Shown here: piece after piece, positions 1 through 9,607 of the stretch
Position numbering within the stretch: the stretch's first letter is position 1
How the letters are laid out: the number at the start of each line of letters is the position of its first letter
NCBI RefSeq assembly: GCF_004117875.1
Contig: NZ_RAHW01000001.1
Span: 930,001 to 994,000 of the forward strand
DNA length: 64,000 nucleotides
Source of the DNA: Geomonas oryzae
GTDB taxonomy: Bacteria; Desulfobacterota; Desulfuromonadia; Geobacterales; Geobacteraceae
Direction of reading: 5' to 3'
Translations under genes and position numbers: made by a program
The notes under the pieces: generated by a model
Seen by the model: only the letters and a program-made list of their open reading frames with translations
Databases searched by the model: none
What the model was told of the DNA's origin: nothing

Positions 1-708
1 GCGCAGGCCGGTGGTCAGGCGCCGCACCGTCCCGATGGTTGCGTTGATCACCTGGTCCATGGCCTCGATCTTACCTGCGACCGGCGTGTCTCCCTCGGGA
101 GAGCGCCTTTTGAGCCAGGCGAGGTCGAGTTTCAAGGCGGTCAGCAGCTGCCCCAACTCGTCGTGCAGCTCCCTTGCGATCTCGATCCGCTCCTGCTCCG
201 CTACCGTTTCCACCCGGGCGGCCAATAGCCGCAACTGCTGGTTGGACTTCTGCAGTTCCCCGGTGCGCTGGGCCACTTCCCGCTCCAGAAGCTCGTTTTT
301 GTTGCGCATGAAATCGGCGGCGGCCTTCAGGTTCAATTGGGTCTTGATGCGTGCGAGGACGATGGGGGGGCTGATCGGCTTCGTGATGTAGTCGGCGGCA
401 CCGAGTTCCAGGCCGCGACGCTCGCTCTCCGGATCCGATTTCGCGGTAAGGAAGATGACGGGGATTTCTCTCGTGGCGGGATCGCTTTTCAGGAGACGGC
501 ACACCTCGTAGCCGTCGAGCTCGGGCATCATTATGTCGAGCAGGATGACGTCGAGAGGGCGTGCGTCCCGCGCGATCTGCAGGGCCTTCGCCCCGTTGGT
601 GGCCACCCGCACCTGGTAGTCGTCCTTGAGCAGCTGTCCCATGAAGGCGAGGTTGTCCGGGGTGTCGTCGACGATGAGGACCGTCGGGCGCTCGTTCTTC
701 CTGTTCAT
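1..708 (-). CDS. Response regulator-histidine kinase fusion (receiver + HisKA_3), cut by left edge
   Basis: Reads from an ATG at 708 with a strong ribosome site (GAGGAGGG) and stays open to base 1, so only the first 236 residues are present. Residues about 8-125 are a receiver domain with the acidic pair DD at 14-15, phospho-acceptor Asp-58 in LLDIMMP, and Lys-110 in the TKP motif. A coiled linker (about 135-170) leads to a HisKA_3 H-box with His-182 in the context ARELHDELGQ, as in NarX/DegS-type kinases. The ATPase domain must lie beyond the window. It starts 45 bp after the stop of the upstream hybrid kinase, so the two probably form one operon and one phosphorelay; that pairing is inference. 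Confidence 0.88.
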   Translation of the reverse strand, partial: MNRKNERPTVLIVDDTPDNLAFMGQLLKDDYQVRVATNGAKALQIARDARPLDVILLDIMMPELDGYEVCRLLKSDPATREIPVIFLTAKSDPESERRGLELGAADYITKPISPPIVLARIKTQLNLKAAADFMRNKNELLEREVAQRTGELQKSNQQLRLLAARVETVAEQERIEIARELHDELGQLLTALKLDLAWLKRRSPEGDTPVAGKIEAMDQVINATIGTVRRLTTGLR

Positions 709-753
709 CAAACCCTCCTCGTTTCATTGCCCTGCCGCAATCGGCATCCGCTC

Positions 754-3700
754 TTACTTCGGGGCCTGTTGAAACCGCTCCATCATCGCTCCCAGCTGAA
801 CCAGCGCCCGGTCGAAGGCAAATGCCTCGACGTGTCGCGCGAGCTCCCGGGTATCGTCCAGCCCCGTCTCGGACAGCATGCCGCGCAATTCGTCGAAGCA
901 CTGTACCGCCTCGATGTCGTCATTGGCAAGCAGGTCATGCAGCCGCTGCATGCCGTCACGCAGCCGGGGCCAGGGAACGGCCGCCTCCGGCACCGGGTGC
1001 GCTCCCGGAAGGGACTGCAGGAAGGGGGAAACCTCGGCGACCTTCCTCTGCAGGTTCCGACAAAGCGGCAACAGGCCCTCCCTGGGCTGCTGCTCCCTCA
1101 CCGCCATTTCCACCTCCCCCGCGGCCCGCTGAATGGCCGCGAGCCCGAGAGCCCCCGCGGTACCCTTCAGGTTGTGCGCGAGATGCCGTACCGCTGCAAG
1201 GTTCCCCTGTTCGACCGCCTCCTCGATGATCATGGCGTCCGCCGCGTGCGAGCTGCTGAAGCGCGACAGCATGGCGACGAGGCGCGCCGCATTGCCGCGG
1301 AAGCTGCGCAGCGCCGTCGCGACGTCCAACCCCGGAATGGCCATGATGAGGTCGTTGGCGCTGGTACCCTCCTCGTTCGTGATCCGGCCTTCCACCAGGC
1401 GCGGCGCGACGGCCGGCTTCGGCAGCCAGTTGAGCAGCGTGGCGTAGAGCTGGTTCGGATCGACCGGCTTGCTTAGGTGGGCGTTCATACCGGCGCGGCG
1501 GCACGCCTCCACGTCGTCTTCCAGGGCGTTCGCCGTCAGCGCGAGCACGGGTGCCGACCCGTACCCGGCAAGCTGTCGCAGTTGCTGCACCGTTTCGATC
1601 CCCCCCATCACCGGCATCTGCAGGTCGAGCAGCACGAGGTCGTAACGCTTTTGCCGGGCGAGTTGCAACGCCTTCTCGCCGTCGACCGCCGCATCCACCT
1701 CGAGCCCCACATGCTGTAAAAGGTCGATGATCACTTCCCTGTTGAGCGGGTTGTCCTCGGCAAGGAGGATCTTCTGGCCGGCATGGGGGGCAAGGCGTGC
1801 CTCCACGTCAACCGCCTCGGCCCGCGCCGTTGCCGCTGCTACGCTGCGATCGGTGACCTCGGCGCCGTCCACCAGGCCAAAAGGTGCCTCGAAAGAGAAG
1901 GTGCTACCGGCACCGTGGGTGCTCTCGACCTGGATGTGCCCACCCATCAGTTCCGCAAGGCGCTGGCAGATGGCGAGCCCTAGGCCGGTCCCGCCGTAGC
2001 GCCTGGTCGTGGAGCCGTCCCCCTGCTCGAAGGCGTTGAAGATCTTCTCCTGCTGCTCCGGTGTCATGCCGATGCCGGTGTCGCGCACCGAGAACCTGAG
2101 CCAGACCTGCTCCCCTTCGCAACGCATTTTCTCGCCGCGCAGCTCGATGGTCCCACGCTCGGTGAACTTGAACGCGTTGCTGACGAAGTTAAGCAATATC
2201 TGCTCCAACTTAAGGTCGTCGCCGTACACCCGGCGCGGGATGTTGCGTACGTCGACGATAAAATCCACCTGGGCCTGCTCGATCCGGTCCGCGAGTACCG
2301 AGCGGATCGTTTCGATGATGGAGGGGACGCCGAATACGGTAGGTTGCAGAGTCATTTTCTTGGCATCGATCTTCGAGAAGTCGAGTACGTCGTTGATGAT
2401 GCCGAGCAGGTGCCGGGCGGCCCGGTCGATCTTGCAAAGCTGCTGGCGCTGCCGGCCGGTGGCGTCGCGGCGCATGAGATAGGCGATGCCGATGATGGCG
2501 TTCATCGGCGTGCGGATCTCGTGGCTTACGTTGGCCAGGAACTCTCCCTTGGCCTGGTTTGCCGCGTCTGCCTGTTCCTTCGCCTGCATCAGGGCTACGG
2601 TCTGTTCGGATACCCGCCGCTGGATGACCGATGTGCGTCCGGTCATGGCGAGCATCATGACCTGCAGGAGGGCGGCGAAGAGGAGCCCGATGATCCCGAC
2701 GCTCCAGGCGATCCAGGACCGGTGCTGGGCCAGGTACTCGGCGGTGGGGAAGATGTCTACGATCCACTGGCGGTCGGCGATGGTGAGTTTGCCGTGCCAG
2801 GCGTAGGAATCGGCGGGCTGCCGCGCACTTACCGACTGGAAGAGGACGCGTTTTGGCGCAGGCGCCGCGGGATCGCTGACCCGCAGTTCGAGCCCCTCGG
2901 GCAACTGGTCGCGGACGGCGATGCGGATCATCTCGTCAACCTTGATGACGGCGACGGCGAAGCCCAGAGGCGAAGCGGGGTCGGTCGCGACCGCCGCCCC
3001 GGACCCGCGGTAGGCGGGGTGCATCAACAGTACCCCGACCCGTTTCTGCTGCTCCTGCACGAGCTGGATCGGCGCGGTGACCGCAGGGCGCCCGGTACTG
3101 AGGGCCTTGTCGATGGCCGCGCGGCGTATCGGTTCCGAGTTGATGTCGAAACCTATCGCGGGGAGGTTCCCGGCGATGGGAGCGATGTAGCCTACACAGA
3201 CGTAGTGCGGGCGTGATCCGGCGGAGACGAGTTCTTTCCTGCCGTTTCTCTCGGTGATCCTGAAACTGCCGGTCGGTGATTTGGCCGCCATCGCGCTTTC
3301 GAAGCGGCTGCGGTCGGCTTGGGGCACGAAGGGGTTGAAGCTCAGCCCGAAGATGTCCGGGTTGTCGCGCAAAGTTATGCTGGTGAAATACTCGAACTGC
3401 CGGAAGGTCATCTCCGGGTTCATCTCGATCACCCGGCGCAGCGCGGCGAGGGCCTCCTGGTGCGCGATCAGGCGGTGATCGAGCAGCCGGGTCAGCTTTC
3501 TGCCGTGGTCGGCGATCTGTGCCTCCTGCTGTCTTTGCTCCCAGCGTGCGATGCCGAGGTAGGCCGCCGCGACCAGGATGAGCGTTACCGTCATCGGGAC
3601 GGTGACGTTCAGCAAACGCTCCTTCCATGGAGATTCCCTGAGCAGGAAGATCAGGGTGAGCGGGGCGAATAGCACCACCCCCAACGTGTCGCCGCTCCAC

Positions 3701-4179
3701 CAGCTCCACCAGGAGAAGGCAAGATCTTCGTTCGGGATGATGCCGGCCAGGTGGAGCGACGCGATTCCGACCGTGGCCGAGATGAGACAGGCGACCGGGC
3801 CGCTGCAGATGAGGAAGCAGGCGATATCCCGCTCGGATTCGAGCACGCGCCACTTCTCTCCCAAAAAGCGGATCGCCAGGGCTGCCGCGGCGTAAGCCTG
3901 CAGTGTCGCCCCGGTGCCGAGAAGCACGGCCACTACCGCAGAGTCCGCGTCCAACGTGCCGTGGTAACAGGGGGCGGCAAGGTTGATGAAGAGGGAGCCG
4001 AGCCAGATGCCGGGGAGGATGCGGTTGCCGAAGTAGAGCGTCGCGGCGACCGCGAGGCCGGCGGCGGGAAAGACCGGGCTCGCATAGCCCGGCGGAATGG
4101 CCAGGGCGAGGCCGAGGGCGCCTAGAACGGCGTAGGCCAGGGCGACGAGCGGTATGCGGGTCATGCTGTTTGCTGTCAT
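754..4179 (-). CDS. Hybrid sensor histidine kinase: MASE1-CHASE-HisKA-HATPase-receiver-Hpt
   Basis: 1141 residues. The first 200 or so are hydrophobic, with several membrane helices and a MASE1-like pattern ([18 protein letters not shown]). A predicted extracytoplasmic CHASE-type domain follows at about 205-480, closed by a membrane helix near 488-510. HisKA has His near 553 in SHEIRTPMN. HATPase boxes include DTGIGM and GGTGLGLAI near 700-735. A receiver domain has its Asp near 852 in LLDLQMP. A C-terminal Hpt domain has the motif HNLKGTAG near 1002. One polypeptide therefore carries a full phosphorelay; CHASE domains usually sense small extracellular ligands. The start has a modest ribosome site (GGAGCAGC), and an in-frame ATG five codons later is an alternative. 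Confidence 0.9.
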   Translation of the reverse strand: MTANSMTRIPLVALAYAVLGALGLALAIPPGYASPVFPAAGLAVAATLYFGNRILPGIWLGSLFINLAAPCYHGTLDADSAVVAVLLGTGATLQAYAAAALAIRFLGEKWRVLESERDIACFLICSGPVACLISATVGIASLHLAGIIPNEDLAFSWWSWWSGDTLGVVLFAPLTLIFLLRESPWKERLLNVTVPMTVTLILVAAAYLGIARWEQRQQEAQIADHGRKLTRLLDHRLIAHQEALAALRRVIEMNPEMTFRQFEYFTSITLRDNPDIFGLSFNPFVPQADRSRFESAMAAKSPTGSFRITERNGRKELVSAGSRPHYVCVGYIAPIAGNLPAIGFDINSEPIRRAAIDKALSTGRPAVTAPIQLVQEQQKRVGVLLMHPAYRGSGAAVATDPASPLGFAVAVIKVDEMIRIAVRDQLPEGLELRVSDPAAPAPKRVLFQSVSARQPADSYAWHGKLTIADRQWIVDIFPTAEYLAQHRSWIAWSVGIIGLLFAALLQVMMLAMTGRTSVIQRRVSEQTVALMQAKEQADAANQAKGEFLANVSHEIRTPMNAIIGIAYLMRRDATGRQRQQLCKIDRAARHLLGIINDVLDFSKIDAKKMTLQPTVFGVPSIIETIRSVLADRIEQAQVDFIVDVRNIPRRVYGDDLKLEQILLNFVSNAFKFTERGTIELRGEKMRCEGEQVWLRFSVRDTGIGMTPEQQEKIFNAFEQGDGSTTRRYGGTGLGLAICQRLAELMGGHIQVESTHGAGSTFSFEAPFGLVDGAEVTDRSVAAATARAEAVDVEARLAPHAGQKILLAEDNPLNREVIIDLLQHVGLEVDAAVDGEKALQLARQKRYDLVLLDLQMPVMGGIETVQQLRQLAGYGSAPVLALTANALEDDVEACRRAGMNAHLSKPVDPNQLYATLLNWLPKPAVAPRLVEGRITNEEGTSANDLIMAIPGLDVATALRSFRGNAARLVAMLSRFSSSHAADAMIIEEAVEQGNLAAVRHLAHNLKGTAGALGLAAIQRAAGEVEMAVREQQPREGLLPLCRNLQRKVAEVSPFLQSLPGAHPVPEAAVPWPRLRDGMQRLHDLLANDDIEAVQCFDELRGMLSETGLDDTRELARHVEAFAFDRALVQLGAMMERFQQAPK

Positions 4180-4201
4180 AAAAGCGCTGCTCCATGCACG
4201 T

Positions 4202-4230
4202 GGGGACTGGCTCCGCAGGTGCCGGTCCCC
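4202..4230. repeat. Intergenic palindromic repeat, family A
   Basis: A GGGGACTGG...CCGGTCCCC hairpin whose loop reads CTCCGCAGGTG. The same element recurs at 8351-8387 and, in the opposite orientation, at 10628-10660, always between genes. In the rest of this 391-bp gap (4180-4570) I see only the promoter listed next. Confidence 0.75.
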
Positions 4231-4496
4231 TTTTCTATTGCAGCCGGGGAAAGGGCCGGGGGGGCGGCGGAAGATGATGCCAGATCAGGAAAGCTCTTGA
4301 AAGGTAACAATAATTGCTCCCGCCATATATAAGCTGCGGGCCCATTTTGATGTCGGAGTTTCTCTTACTTGTGGTTACGATGCTCTCACGACCGGAAAAG
4401 TCGAAAGTCCGGCACTTTGTGGGGTTTTTAAGGGTGGTCGGGGGGCGCCCTGCAGGCGCATGTGCGGACAGGCGCGGCTCCGTGGACTTCAGTACC

Positions 4497-4525
4497 TTGA
4501 CTTGGCGTACGGTAAGTCGTATTTT
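4497..4525 (+). promoter_or_regulatory. Sigma-70-type promoter for the receiver-PilZ gene
   Basis: TTGACT at 4497-4502, a 17-bp spacer, then TATTTT at 4520-4525, inside an unusually AT-rich patch. It lies 45 bp upstream of the ATG at 4571 and faces that gene. Confidence 0.5.
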
Positions 4526-4570
4526 ATTTGAAAAATTTCTATATTCAAAATTTGTCCTCGCAGGGAGAAG

Positions 4571-5254
4571 ATGCCATTGCAACCCACCATTCTGCTCGTT
4601 GACGATCTGCAGATGTTCCTCGAAATCGAGAGAGATTTTTTCCGGCATGCCGATGTAAAAATCGTTACCGCGCGCGACGGCGTCGAGGCGCTGGAGGCGG
4701 TGCAATCCCACAGTCCCCGCGTCGTTTTCATGGACCTGCAGATGCCCAACATGGATGGTGCGAGCTGCTGCAAGGCGATCCGCGCCACCCCGTCGCACGG
4801 CGACACCCCCGTCGTGATCGTCTCCTCAAGCTCATCGGAGTCGGACCGCGAAGAGAGCCTTGCCGCCGGCTGCAACTACTTCCTCACCAAGCCCGCCGGG
4901 CGCGACCGGTTTCTGGAGATCGCCCGCGAGTTCATCCCGGACATCGACCGCCGCGAGAAGCGCATCCCCTGCAGCCTCCCGGCCACCCTTTCCTGCAACG
5001 GGGTCTCCGCGCCCTGCACGCTGCACGACCTGGGTGTGGAGGGGGCGTATGTCGCTACCGACCTCGTCGCCAAGTCCGGGAACGTCATCCATGTCTCCTT
5101 TACCCTCCCCGACGGCACCGCCGTCGATACCCCCTGCAAGGTGGTCTGGACCTACGAGAGCGGGAAGACCCGTCCCAAGGGGATCGGCGTCAGGTTCGCG
5201 CTGCTCCCGAAACCGCTGCGGGGAGCGCTGGCCCGGGCCCTGGAGGAGCTGTAG
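4571..5254 (+). CDS. Response regulator with C-terminal PilZ domain
   Basis: 227 residues, preceded by AGGGAGA. The receiver spans about 5-120 with the acidic pair at 11-12, Asp-55 in FMDLQMP and the TKP lysine near 108. A PilZ domain occupies about 128-225. It begins with the RxxxR c-di-GMP motif (RREKR), but the second motif reads DLGVEG rather than the usual (D/N)xSxxG, so the serine is a glycine. PilZ domains bind c-di-GMP and regulate motility or exopolysaccharide; the altered second motif leaves binding open. There is no DNA-binding domain, so output is likely by protein contact. It stands alone, divergent from the kinase operon to its left. Confidence 0.88.
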   Translation: MPLQPTILLVDDLQMFLEIERDFFRHADVKIVTARDGVEALEAVQSHSPRVVFMDLQMPNMDGASCCKAIRATPSHGDTPVVIVSSSSSESDREESLAAGCNYFLTKPAGRDRFLEIAREFIPDIDRREKRIPCSLPATLSCNGVSAPCTLHDLGVEGAYVATDLVAKSGNVIHVSFTLPDGTAVDTPCKVVWTYESGKTRPKGIGVRFALLPKPLRGALARALEEL

Positions 5255-5266
5255 GGAGATTCCCTT

Positions 5267-5296
5267 TTGACCTGAACGGGGCTTAGGTGGTATAAA
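5267..5296 (+). promoter_or_regulatory. Sigma-70-type promoter for the helicase gene
   Basis: TTGACC at 5267-5272, an 18-bp spacer and TATAAA at 5291-5296. The leader that follows contains a GC hairpin (CGGGGC/GCCCCG, about 5318-5335) just before the ribosome site AAGGAAAACC. Confidence 0.5.
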
Positions 5297-5347
5297 GAGG
5301 CGCTTCCTCCCGGGGCGCCTAAGCCCCGGCGGGCCTTAAGGAAAACC

Positions 5348-7555
5348 ATGAAACTGCTCCACAACCTGAACCCTCCGCAGAAGGAGGCCGTGCAGCACGG
5401 CGAGGGACCGCTCCTGGTCCTTGCCGGCGCGGGCTCCGGCAAGACCCGCGTCATCGTACACCGCATCGCCTACCTGATCCACGAGCGGGGCGTCCCCCCC
5501 TGGCAGATCCTGGCCGTCACCTTCACCAACAAGGCCGCAGGCGAGATGCGCGAGCGCATCCGGCACATGCTGGGCGACGGCGAGACGCCGCTCGTCTCCA
5601 CCTTCCATTCCACCTGCGCCCGCTTTCTCAGAAACGACATCAAGAGCCTGGGCTACGACCCCAATTTCGCCATCTACGACGACAAGGACTGCGAACGCCT
5701 CCTGAAGGACTGCGCGGCCGAGCTGAACCTGGACGAGAAGCGCTATCCGGTGAAGCTCTTGGGAAGCTCCATCGACGAGTTCAAGAACCAGGGGATGACC
5801 CCTTTCGACGTCCCGGCCGATTCCCCCTATCAGGCGACGCTCGCCCGGGTGTACCGCTGCTACCAGGAGCGTCTCAAGCGCTGCAACGCGGTCGACTTCG
5901 GCGACCTGTTGCTCCTCACCGTGCAGCTCTTCGAAGAGCACCCGGAGGTGCTGGAAAAGTACCTGAAGCGCTACCGCTGGATCATGGTCGACGAGTACCA
6001 GGACACGAACCCGGTGCAGTACCGCCTGGTGCAGCTCCTCGCCGGGGAGAGGCAGAACCTCTGCGTGGTCGGCGACGACGACCAGTCCATCTACGGCTGG
6101 CGCGGCGCCGACATCCGCAACATCCTCGAATTCGAGAAGGATTTCCCGAACGTCAAGGTAGTGAAGCTCGAGCAGAACTACCGTTCCACCAAGAACATCC
6201 TGGACGGCGCCTGGCACGTGGTGCAGAAGAACCGGGGCAGAAAGCCCAAAAGGCTTTGGACCGACAACCCGGAAGGGGAAGCGATCGTCTACCGCACCCT
6301 CCCCAACGAGTGGGAGGAGGCGCGTCTGGTCTGCCGCGAGATCGAGCGCTTCCTCTCCGAGGGGGGGGATCTCTCCGAGGTCGCCGTCTTCTACCGCACC
6401 AACGCGCAGTCCCGCGTCATCGAGGACGCCATGGTGGCGGCGAGTGTCCCGTACCACATGGTCGGCGGCGTCCGGTTCTACGCCCGCCTCGAGGTGAAGG
6501 ACATCCTCGCCTACCTGAAAGTGCTCGACAACCCGGCCGACGACGTCTCGTTAAAGCGCATCATCAACACCCCGCCGCGCGGCATCGGCAATACGACGGT
6601 GCAAAAAATCGCCGAATTCGCCAACGAGAAGGGGATCCCGTTCCACGACGCCATGCTGGAGGGGGCCTACGGGCCGCTGCTCCCCGCCGCCGCGAAGGGA
6701 AAGGTCGCCGCCTTCGTGAACGAGATGGAGGGTTACAAGGCCCTCTCCGAGAAGCTCCCGCTCTCCGAGCTCACCGCCGCCGTCATCAACGATTCCGGAT
6801 ATTACGCGCGCCTGAAGAGCCTTCCCCGCGACGAGGGGCAGGACCGCATCGAGAACCTGCAGGAATTGGTGACCGCCATGCAGGTCTACGAGAACGGGCC
6901 GGGCGAGAAGGGGCTTGCCGATTTCCTGGAGCAGGTGGCGCTGGTTTCCGACCTCGAGCACGAGGGGGACGGCAAGAAGGCTTCCGCTACGCTTATGACG
7001 CTGCACTCGGCCAAGGGGCTCGAGTTCCAGCTCGTCTTCATGATCGGCATGGAGGAGAAGCTCTTCCCCCACGCGCGTGCCCTTGAGAATCCGGAGCAGA
7101 TGGAGGAGGAGAGAAGGCTCTGCTACGTCGGGATGACCCGGGCGAAAAAACGCCTGTTTCTTTTGAACGTGCGCCGGCGCCACATCTTCGGCCAGGAGCA
7201 GATGAACGCTCCGGCCCGCTTCATCGCGGACATCCCGAAGGAGCTCCTGGACGGGGGGGACCTCTGGCAGCGTTCCGAGCCCTCGCGCGACTTCTCTTCC
7301 TCCTCGCACAACCTGGCCTCCCTCTTCGAGGACGAGATGGAGCCGGAGGTGGCGGACAACGAGGTGCGCATGGTCCCGGAAGACGGCGAGGACGGCATCT
7401 GGGTGGGGATGAAGGTGCGCCACGCCCAGTTCGGTCCGGGCACCATCCGGAAGATCGAGGGGGAGGGGGACAACCAGAAGGTGATCGTCTGGTTCAACTC
7501 GCTCGGCGGGCCGAAGAAGCTCCTCGTGCGCTTCGCCGGGCTTGAGCGGGCCTGA
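5348..7555 (+). CDS. pcrA: ATP-dependent 3'-5' DNA helicase, PcrA/UvrD family
   Basis: 735 residues, the normal size for UvrD/PcrA/Rep superfamily 1A helicases, which unwind DNA in nucleotide excision repair, replication restart and removal of RecA filaments. Walker A is GAGSGKT at 27-33. Other visible motifs are TFTNKAA (Ia), the Walker B-type DEYQDTN, GDDDQSIYGWRGA (III), QNYRST (IV), TLHSAKGLEF (V) and VGMTRAKKRLFL (VI). The last 50 or so residues (VRHAQFGPGTI...) match the Tudor-like C-terminal domain known in PcrA to contact RNA polymerase, which favours PcrA over Rep. It is monocistronic or leads into the following lipoprotein gene. Confidence 0.95.
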   Translation: MKLLHNLNPPQKEAVQHGEGPLLVLAGAGSGKTRVIVHRIAYLIHERGVPPWQILAVTFTNKAAGEMRERIRHMLGDGETPLVSTFHSTCARFLRNDIKSLGYDPNFAIYDDKDCERLLKDCAAELNLDEKRYPVKLLGSSIDEFKNQGMTPFDVPADSPYQATLARVYRCYQERLKRCNAVDFGDLLLLTVQLFEEHPEVLEKYLKRYRWIMVDEYQDTNPVQYRLVQLLAGERQNLCVVGDDDQSIYGWRGADIRNILEFEKDFPNVKVVKLEQNYRSTKNILDGAWHVVQKNRGRKPKRLWTDNPEGEAIVYRTLPNEWEEARLVCREIERFLSEGGDLSEVAVFYRTNAQSRVIEDAMVAASVPYHMVGGVRFYARLEVKDILAYLKVLDNPADDVSLKRIINTPPRGIGNTTVQKIAEFANEKGIPFHDAMLEGAYGPLLPAAAKGKVAAFVNEMEGYKALSEKLPLSELTAAVINDSGYYARLKSLPRDEGQDRIENLQELVTAMQVYENGPGEKGLADFLEQVALVSDLEHEGDGKKASATLMTLHSAKGLEFQLVFMIGMEEKLFPHARALENPEQMEEERRLCYVGMTRAKKRLFLLNVRRRHIFGQEQMNAPARFIADIPKELLDGGDLWQRSEPSRDFSSSSHNLASLFEDEMEPEVADNEVRMVPEDGEDGIWVGMKVRHAQFGPGTIRKIEGEGDNQKVIVWFNSLGGPKKLLVRFAGLERA

Positions 7556-7570
7556 AAACGGGTATATAGT
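7542..7570 (+). promoter_or_regulatory. Sigma-70-type promoter overlapping the end of pcrA
   Basis: TTGAGC at 7542-7547, 17-bp spacer, TATAGT at 7565-7570. It sits 40 bp before the lipoprotein ATG at 7610 and partly inside the last codons of pcrA. Confidence 0.45.
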
Positions 7571-7609
7571 TACTGCGGTGATACTAATGAGAATGCAAGG
7601 AGGCCAGTC

Positions 7610-8344
7610 ATGAGAAAAGTAGCCGCCATGATGATCGCGATGATGCTCTTTTCCGGATGCACCCATTACAAGAGCCAGTACGTTTCCTTCCGTCCCCCCG
7701 AGGCATACGTGAACCACATGGAGCAAAGTGGTGTCTCCCTCGGAGGCGAGGCGTACGCGACCGCGGACTCCGCAGAGCAGGCCTTCGGTTTCGACATCAA
7801 GGGAGCGGGGCTTTTGCCGGTCATGCTCGTCATGGACAACAAGAGCGGCAAGACCCTGGAGCTCATGGCAGGGCAGACCTTCCTGGTGGACGAGGGGGGG
7901 AACTACTGGCCCATGGTCACCAACAAGGTCGCCTTCGACCGCCTGGAAAGCTCGACCCAGTTCGCCTCCTTCTTCGGCAAGGGTGCCGGCAAGGGGGCGC
8001 TGCTAGGCGCCGCGGCGGGTACCGTGCTCGGCGCCGCACTCGGCATCGTGTCCGGCAAGAGCGTGGCGGGGAGTCTCGGCAAGGGGGCCGCGATCGGTGC
8101 GGCAGGCGGCGCCATCATCGGCGGCACCCAGGAGGGGACCTCCAACGAGCGCGAGAACCGCATCTCGGACGACCTGAGGAGCAAGGGGCTGGAGGGACGT
8201 CCCATTCCCGCCGACAGCCTTTCCAACGGCTTCATCTTCTTCCCGGGCGAGGCCCCGAGCGCCAAGGAGCTGAGGCTGCAGTGGCGCGAGCGTGAGACCG
8301 GCCAGGTGCAGAAGCTGATCCTGCCGCTCAACGTGCGCAAGTAG
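7610..8344 (+). CDS. Outer-envelope lipoprotein with glycine-zipper segment
   Basis: 244 residues with ribosome site AAGGAGG. A short signal peptide ends in the lipobox LFSGC (Cys-16), so the mature protein is predicted to be lipid-anchored. Residues about 120-175 hold a glycine-zipper stretch (repeated GKGAGKGA, GAAAGT, GAAGGAIIGG), a pattern seen in envelope proteins that insert into or pack against membrane. The rest resembles a soluble beta domain with no name I recognise. No partner gene is evident, so function is unknown. Confidence 0.8.
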   Translation: MRKVAAMMIAMMLFSGCTHYKSQYVSFRPPEAYVNHMEQSGVSLGGEAYATADSAEQAFGFDIKGAGLLPVMLVMDNKSGKTLELMAGQTFLVDEGGNYWPMVTNKVAFDRLESSTQFASFFGKGAGKGALLGAAAGTVLGAALGIVSGKSVAGSLGKGAAIGAAGGAIIGGTQEGTSNERENRISDDLRSKGLEGRPIPADSLSNGFIFFPGEAPSAKELRLQWRERETGQVQKLILPLNVRK

Positions 8345-8350
8345 GCTGCA

Positions 8351-8387
8351 AGGGGACTGGCTCCGTCAGGTGCCTGTCGTCCCCCTT
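8351..8387. repeat. Intergenic palindromic repeat, family A, degenerate copy
   Basis: Shares AGGGGACTGGCTCCG and AGGTGCC with the copy at 4202, but carries small insertions in the right arm, which weaken the hairpin. Confidence 0.65.
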
Positions 8388-8398
8388 TGGGAAAGCGG

Positions 8399-8420
8399 AT
8401 AGGGGCTCAAAGGCCCCTAT
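8399..8420. terminator. Perfect 8-bp hairpin between lipoprotein gene and pdxA
   Basis: ATAGGGGC (8399-8406) pairs with GCCCCTAT (8413-8420) around a 6-nt loop. Only a weak T run (TCCTTT) follows, so this may be an inefficient terminator of the lipoprotein gene or a leader hairpin of pdxA. Confidence 0.45.
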
Positions 8421-8450
8421 TCCTTTGTGCGGGCTTTAAAGGAGAACCCT

Positions 8451-9446
8451 TTGGAAAAACCGATCATAGCCCTAACTATGGGTGACCCGAGCGGCATCGG
8501 GCCGGAGATCATCGCCGCCGCGCTTGCCGACCCCGCCGTCACCGCGCTTTGCCGGCCGCTGGTCCTTGGTGACCGCGGCGCCATGGAGCGCGGCATCGCC
8601 GTCGCCGGCGTCGACCTTGCCGTCGTCTCAGCCCCGGACCTCATCCCTCACGCGGAAGCGGTCACGGGGACGCTCTACCTGCGCGAGCTCTCCTCCCTGG
8701 AACCCGGCCAGATGGAATTCGGCCGCCCCACCCCCGCCGGGGGTGACGCCTGCTACCGCTACATCTGCGAGGCCGCGAGGCTCTGCATGGACGGGACCGC
8801 GGCCGCCATGGCGACCGCCCCCATCAACAAGGAGTCGATGAACAGCGCGGGGCATCATTTCCCCGGCCACACCGAACTTCTCGCCGAGCTGACCGGCGGC
8901 CACGAAGTGGTGATGATGCTGGCCGGCGAGCGCCTGCGCGTCACCCTGGTCACCATCCACGAGGCGCTCTCCCGGGTCCCGGAACTCGTCACCTTCGAGC
9001 GTGTCCTCTCCACCATCCGGATCACCAACGCGTCGCTATCCCGCTGGTTCTGCAGGACACCGCGCCTGGCCGTGCTCGCACTCAACCCGCATTGCGGCGA
9101 GGGGGGGATGTTCGGCGACGAGGAAAGCCGCATCATCGCGCCCGCCATCGCGCAGGCCAGGGCGGAAGGGATCGATGCGAGCGGACCGCTCTCCGCCGAC
9201 ACCCTTTTCCACTTTGCCGCGCAGGGGGGGTACGACGCGGTGGTCTGCATGTACCACGACCAGGGGCTCATCCCGCTCAAGCTGCTCCACTTCGACGACG
9301 GGGTGAACGTGACCCTGGGGCTTCCCATCATCCGCACCTCGGTGGACCACGGCACCGCCTACGATCTCGCCGGCACCGGCCGAGCGAGCGCCGCCAGCAT
9401 GAAGGCGGCCCTCGTCATGGCGGCGCGGATGGCGCGTCCAAGATGA
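8451..9446 (+). CDS. pdxA: 4-hydroxythreonine-4-phosphate dehydrogenase
   Basis: 331 residues, the usual PdxA length. It oxidises 4-phosphohydroxy-L-threonine with NAD in pyridoxal 5'-phosphate synthesis; the product goes to PdxJ. The N-terminus ALTMGDPSGIGPEI is characteristic, as are the metal-binding histidine regions GHTELLAEL and MYHDQGLIPLK and the late segment GLPIIRTSVDHGTAYD. I place the start at the TTG at 8451, because AAAGGAG lies 6 bp ahead and the protein then begins exactly at the conserved MEKPIIALT. An in-frame GTG at 8427 would add eight residues and lacks a ribosome site. Confidence 0.94.
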   Translation: MEKPIIALTMGDPSGIGPEIIAAALADPAVTALCRPLVLGDRGAMERGIAVAGVDLAVVSAPDLIPHAEAVTGTLYLRELSSLEPGQMEFGRPTPAGGDACYRYICEAARLCMDGTAAAMATAPINKESMNSAGHHFPGHTELLAELTGGHEVVMMLAGERLRVTLVTIHEALSRVPELVTFERVLSTIRITNASLSRWFCRTPRLAVLALNPHCGEGGMFGDEESRIIAPAIAQARAEGIDASGPLSADTLFHFAAQGGYDAVVCMYHDQGLIPLKLLHFDDGVNVTLGLPIIRTSVDHGTAYDLAGTGRASAASMKAALVMAARMARPR

Positions 9447-9460
9447 CAGCGACTATCCCA

Positions 9461-9575
9461 TTACCCTCTCCCCTTGGGAGAGGGTGCCCGAAGGGCGGGT
9501 GAGGGCGTTGCAGCCAGCCGTGATCTTTGCCATTGACACCTCCCTCACCCCAACCCTCTCCCGAGGGGAGAGGGA
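9461..9575. repeat. Pair of inverted REP-like elements (CCCTCTCC...GGTGAGGG)
   Basis: One copy (about 9464-9507) contains CCCTCTCCCCTTGGGAGAGGG followed by GGGTGAGGGCG. A second (about 9539-9575) is the reverse complement layout, CCTCACCC then CCCTCTCCCGAGGGGAGAGGG. About 30 bp separate them. A single copy recurs at 55531. Paired inverted copies resemble the BIME arrangement of REP sequences. Confidence 0.7.
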
Positions 9576-9607
9576 GCTGTGGACCCACTTTAAAGGAATC
9601 GCATCAC

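Noticed and set aside
337-1476. Long plus-strand open frame opposite the two kinase genes
   Set aside because: It is antisense to clear receiver and Hpt domains and has no ribosome site; long antisense frames are expected at this GC content.
9527-9607. 27-residue N-terminal extension of MtgA
   Set aside because: It is translated from the REP-like repeat (Pro/Ser-rich) and the ATG at 9608 has a ribosome site just before the membrane helix.
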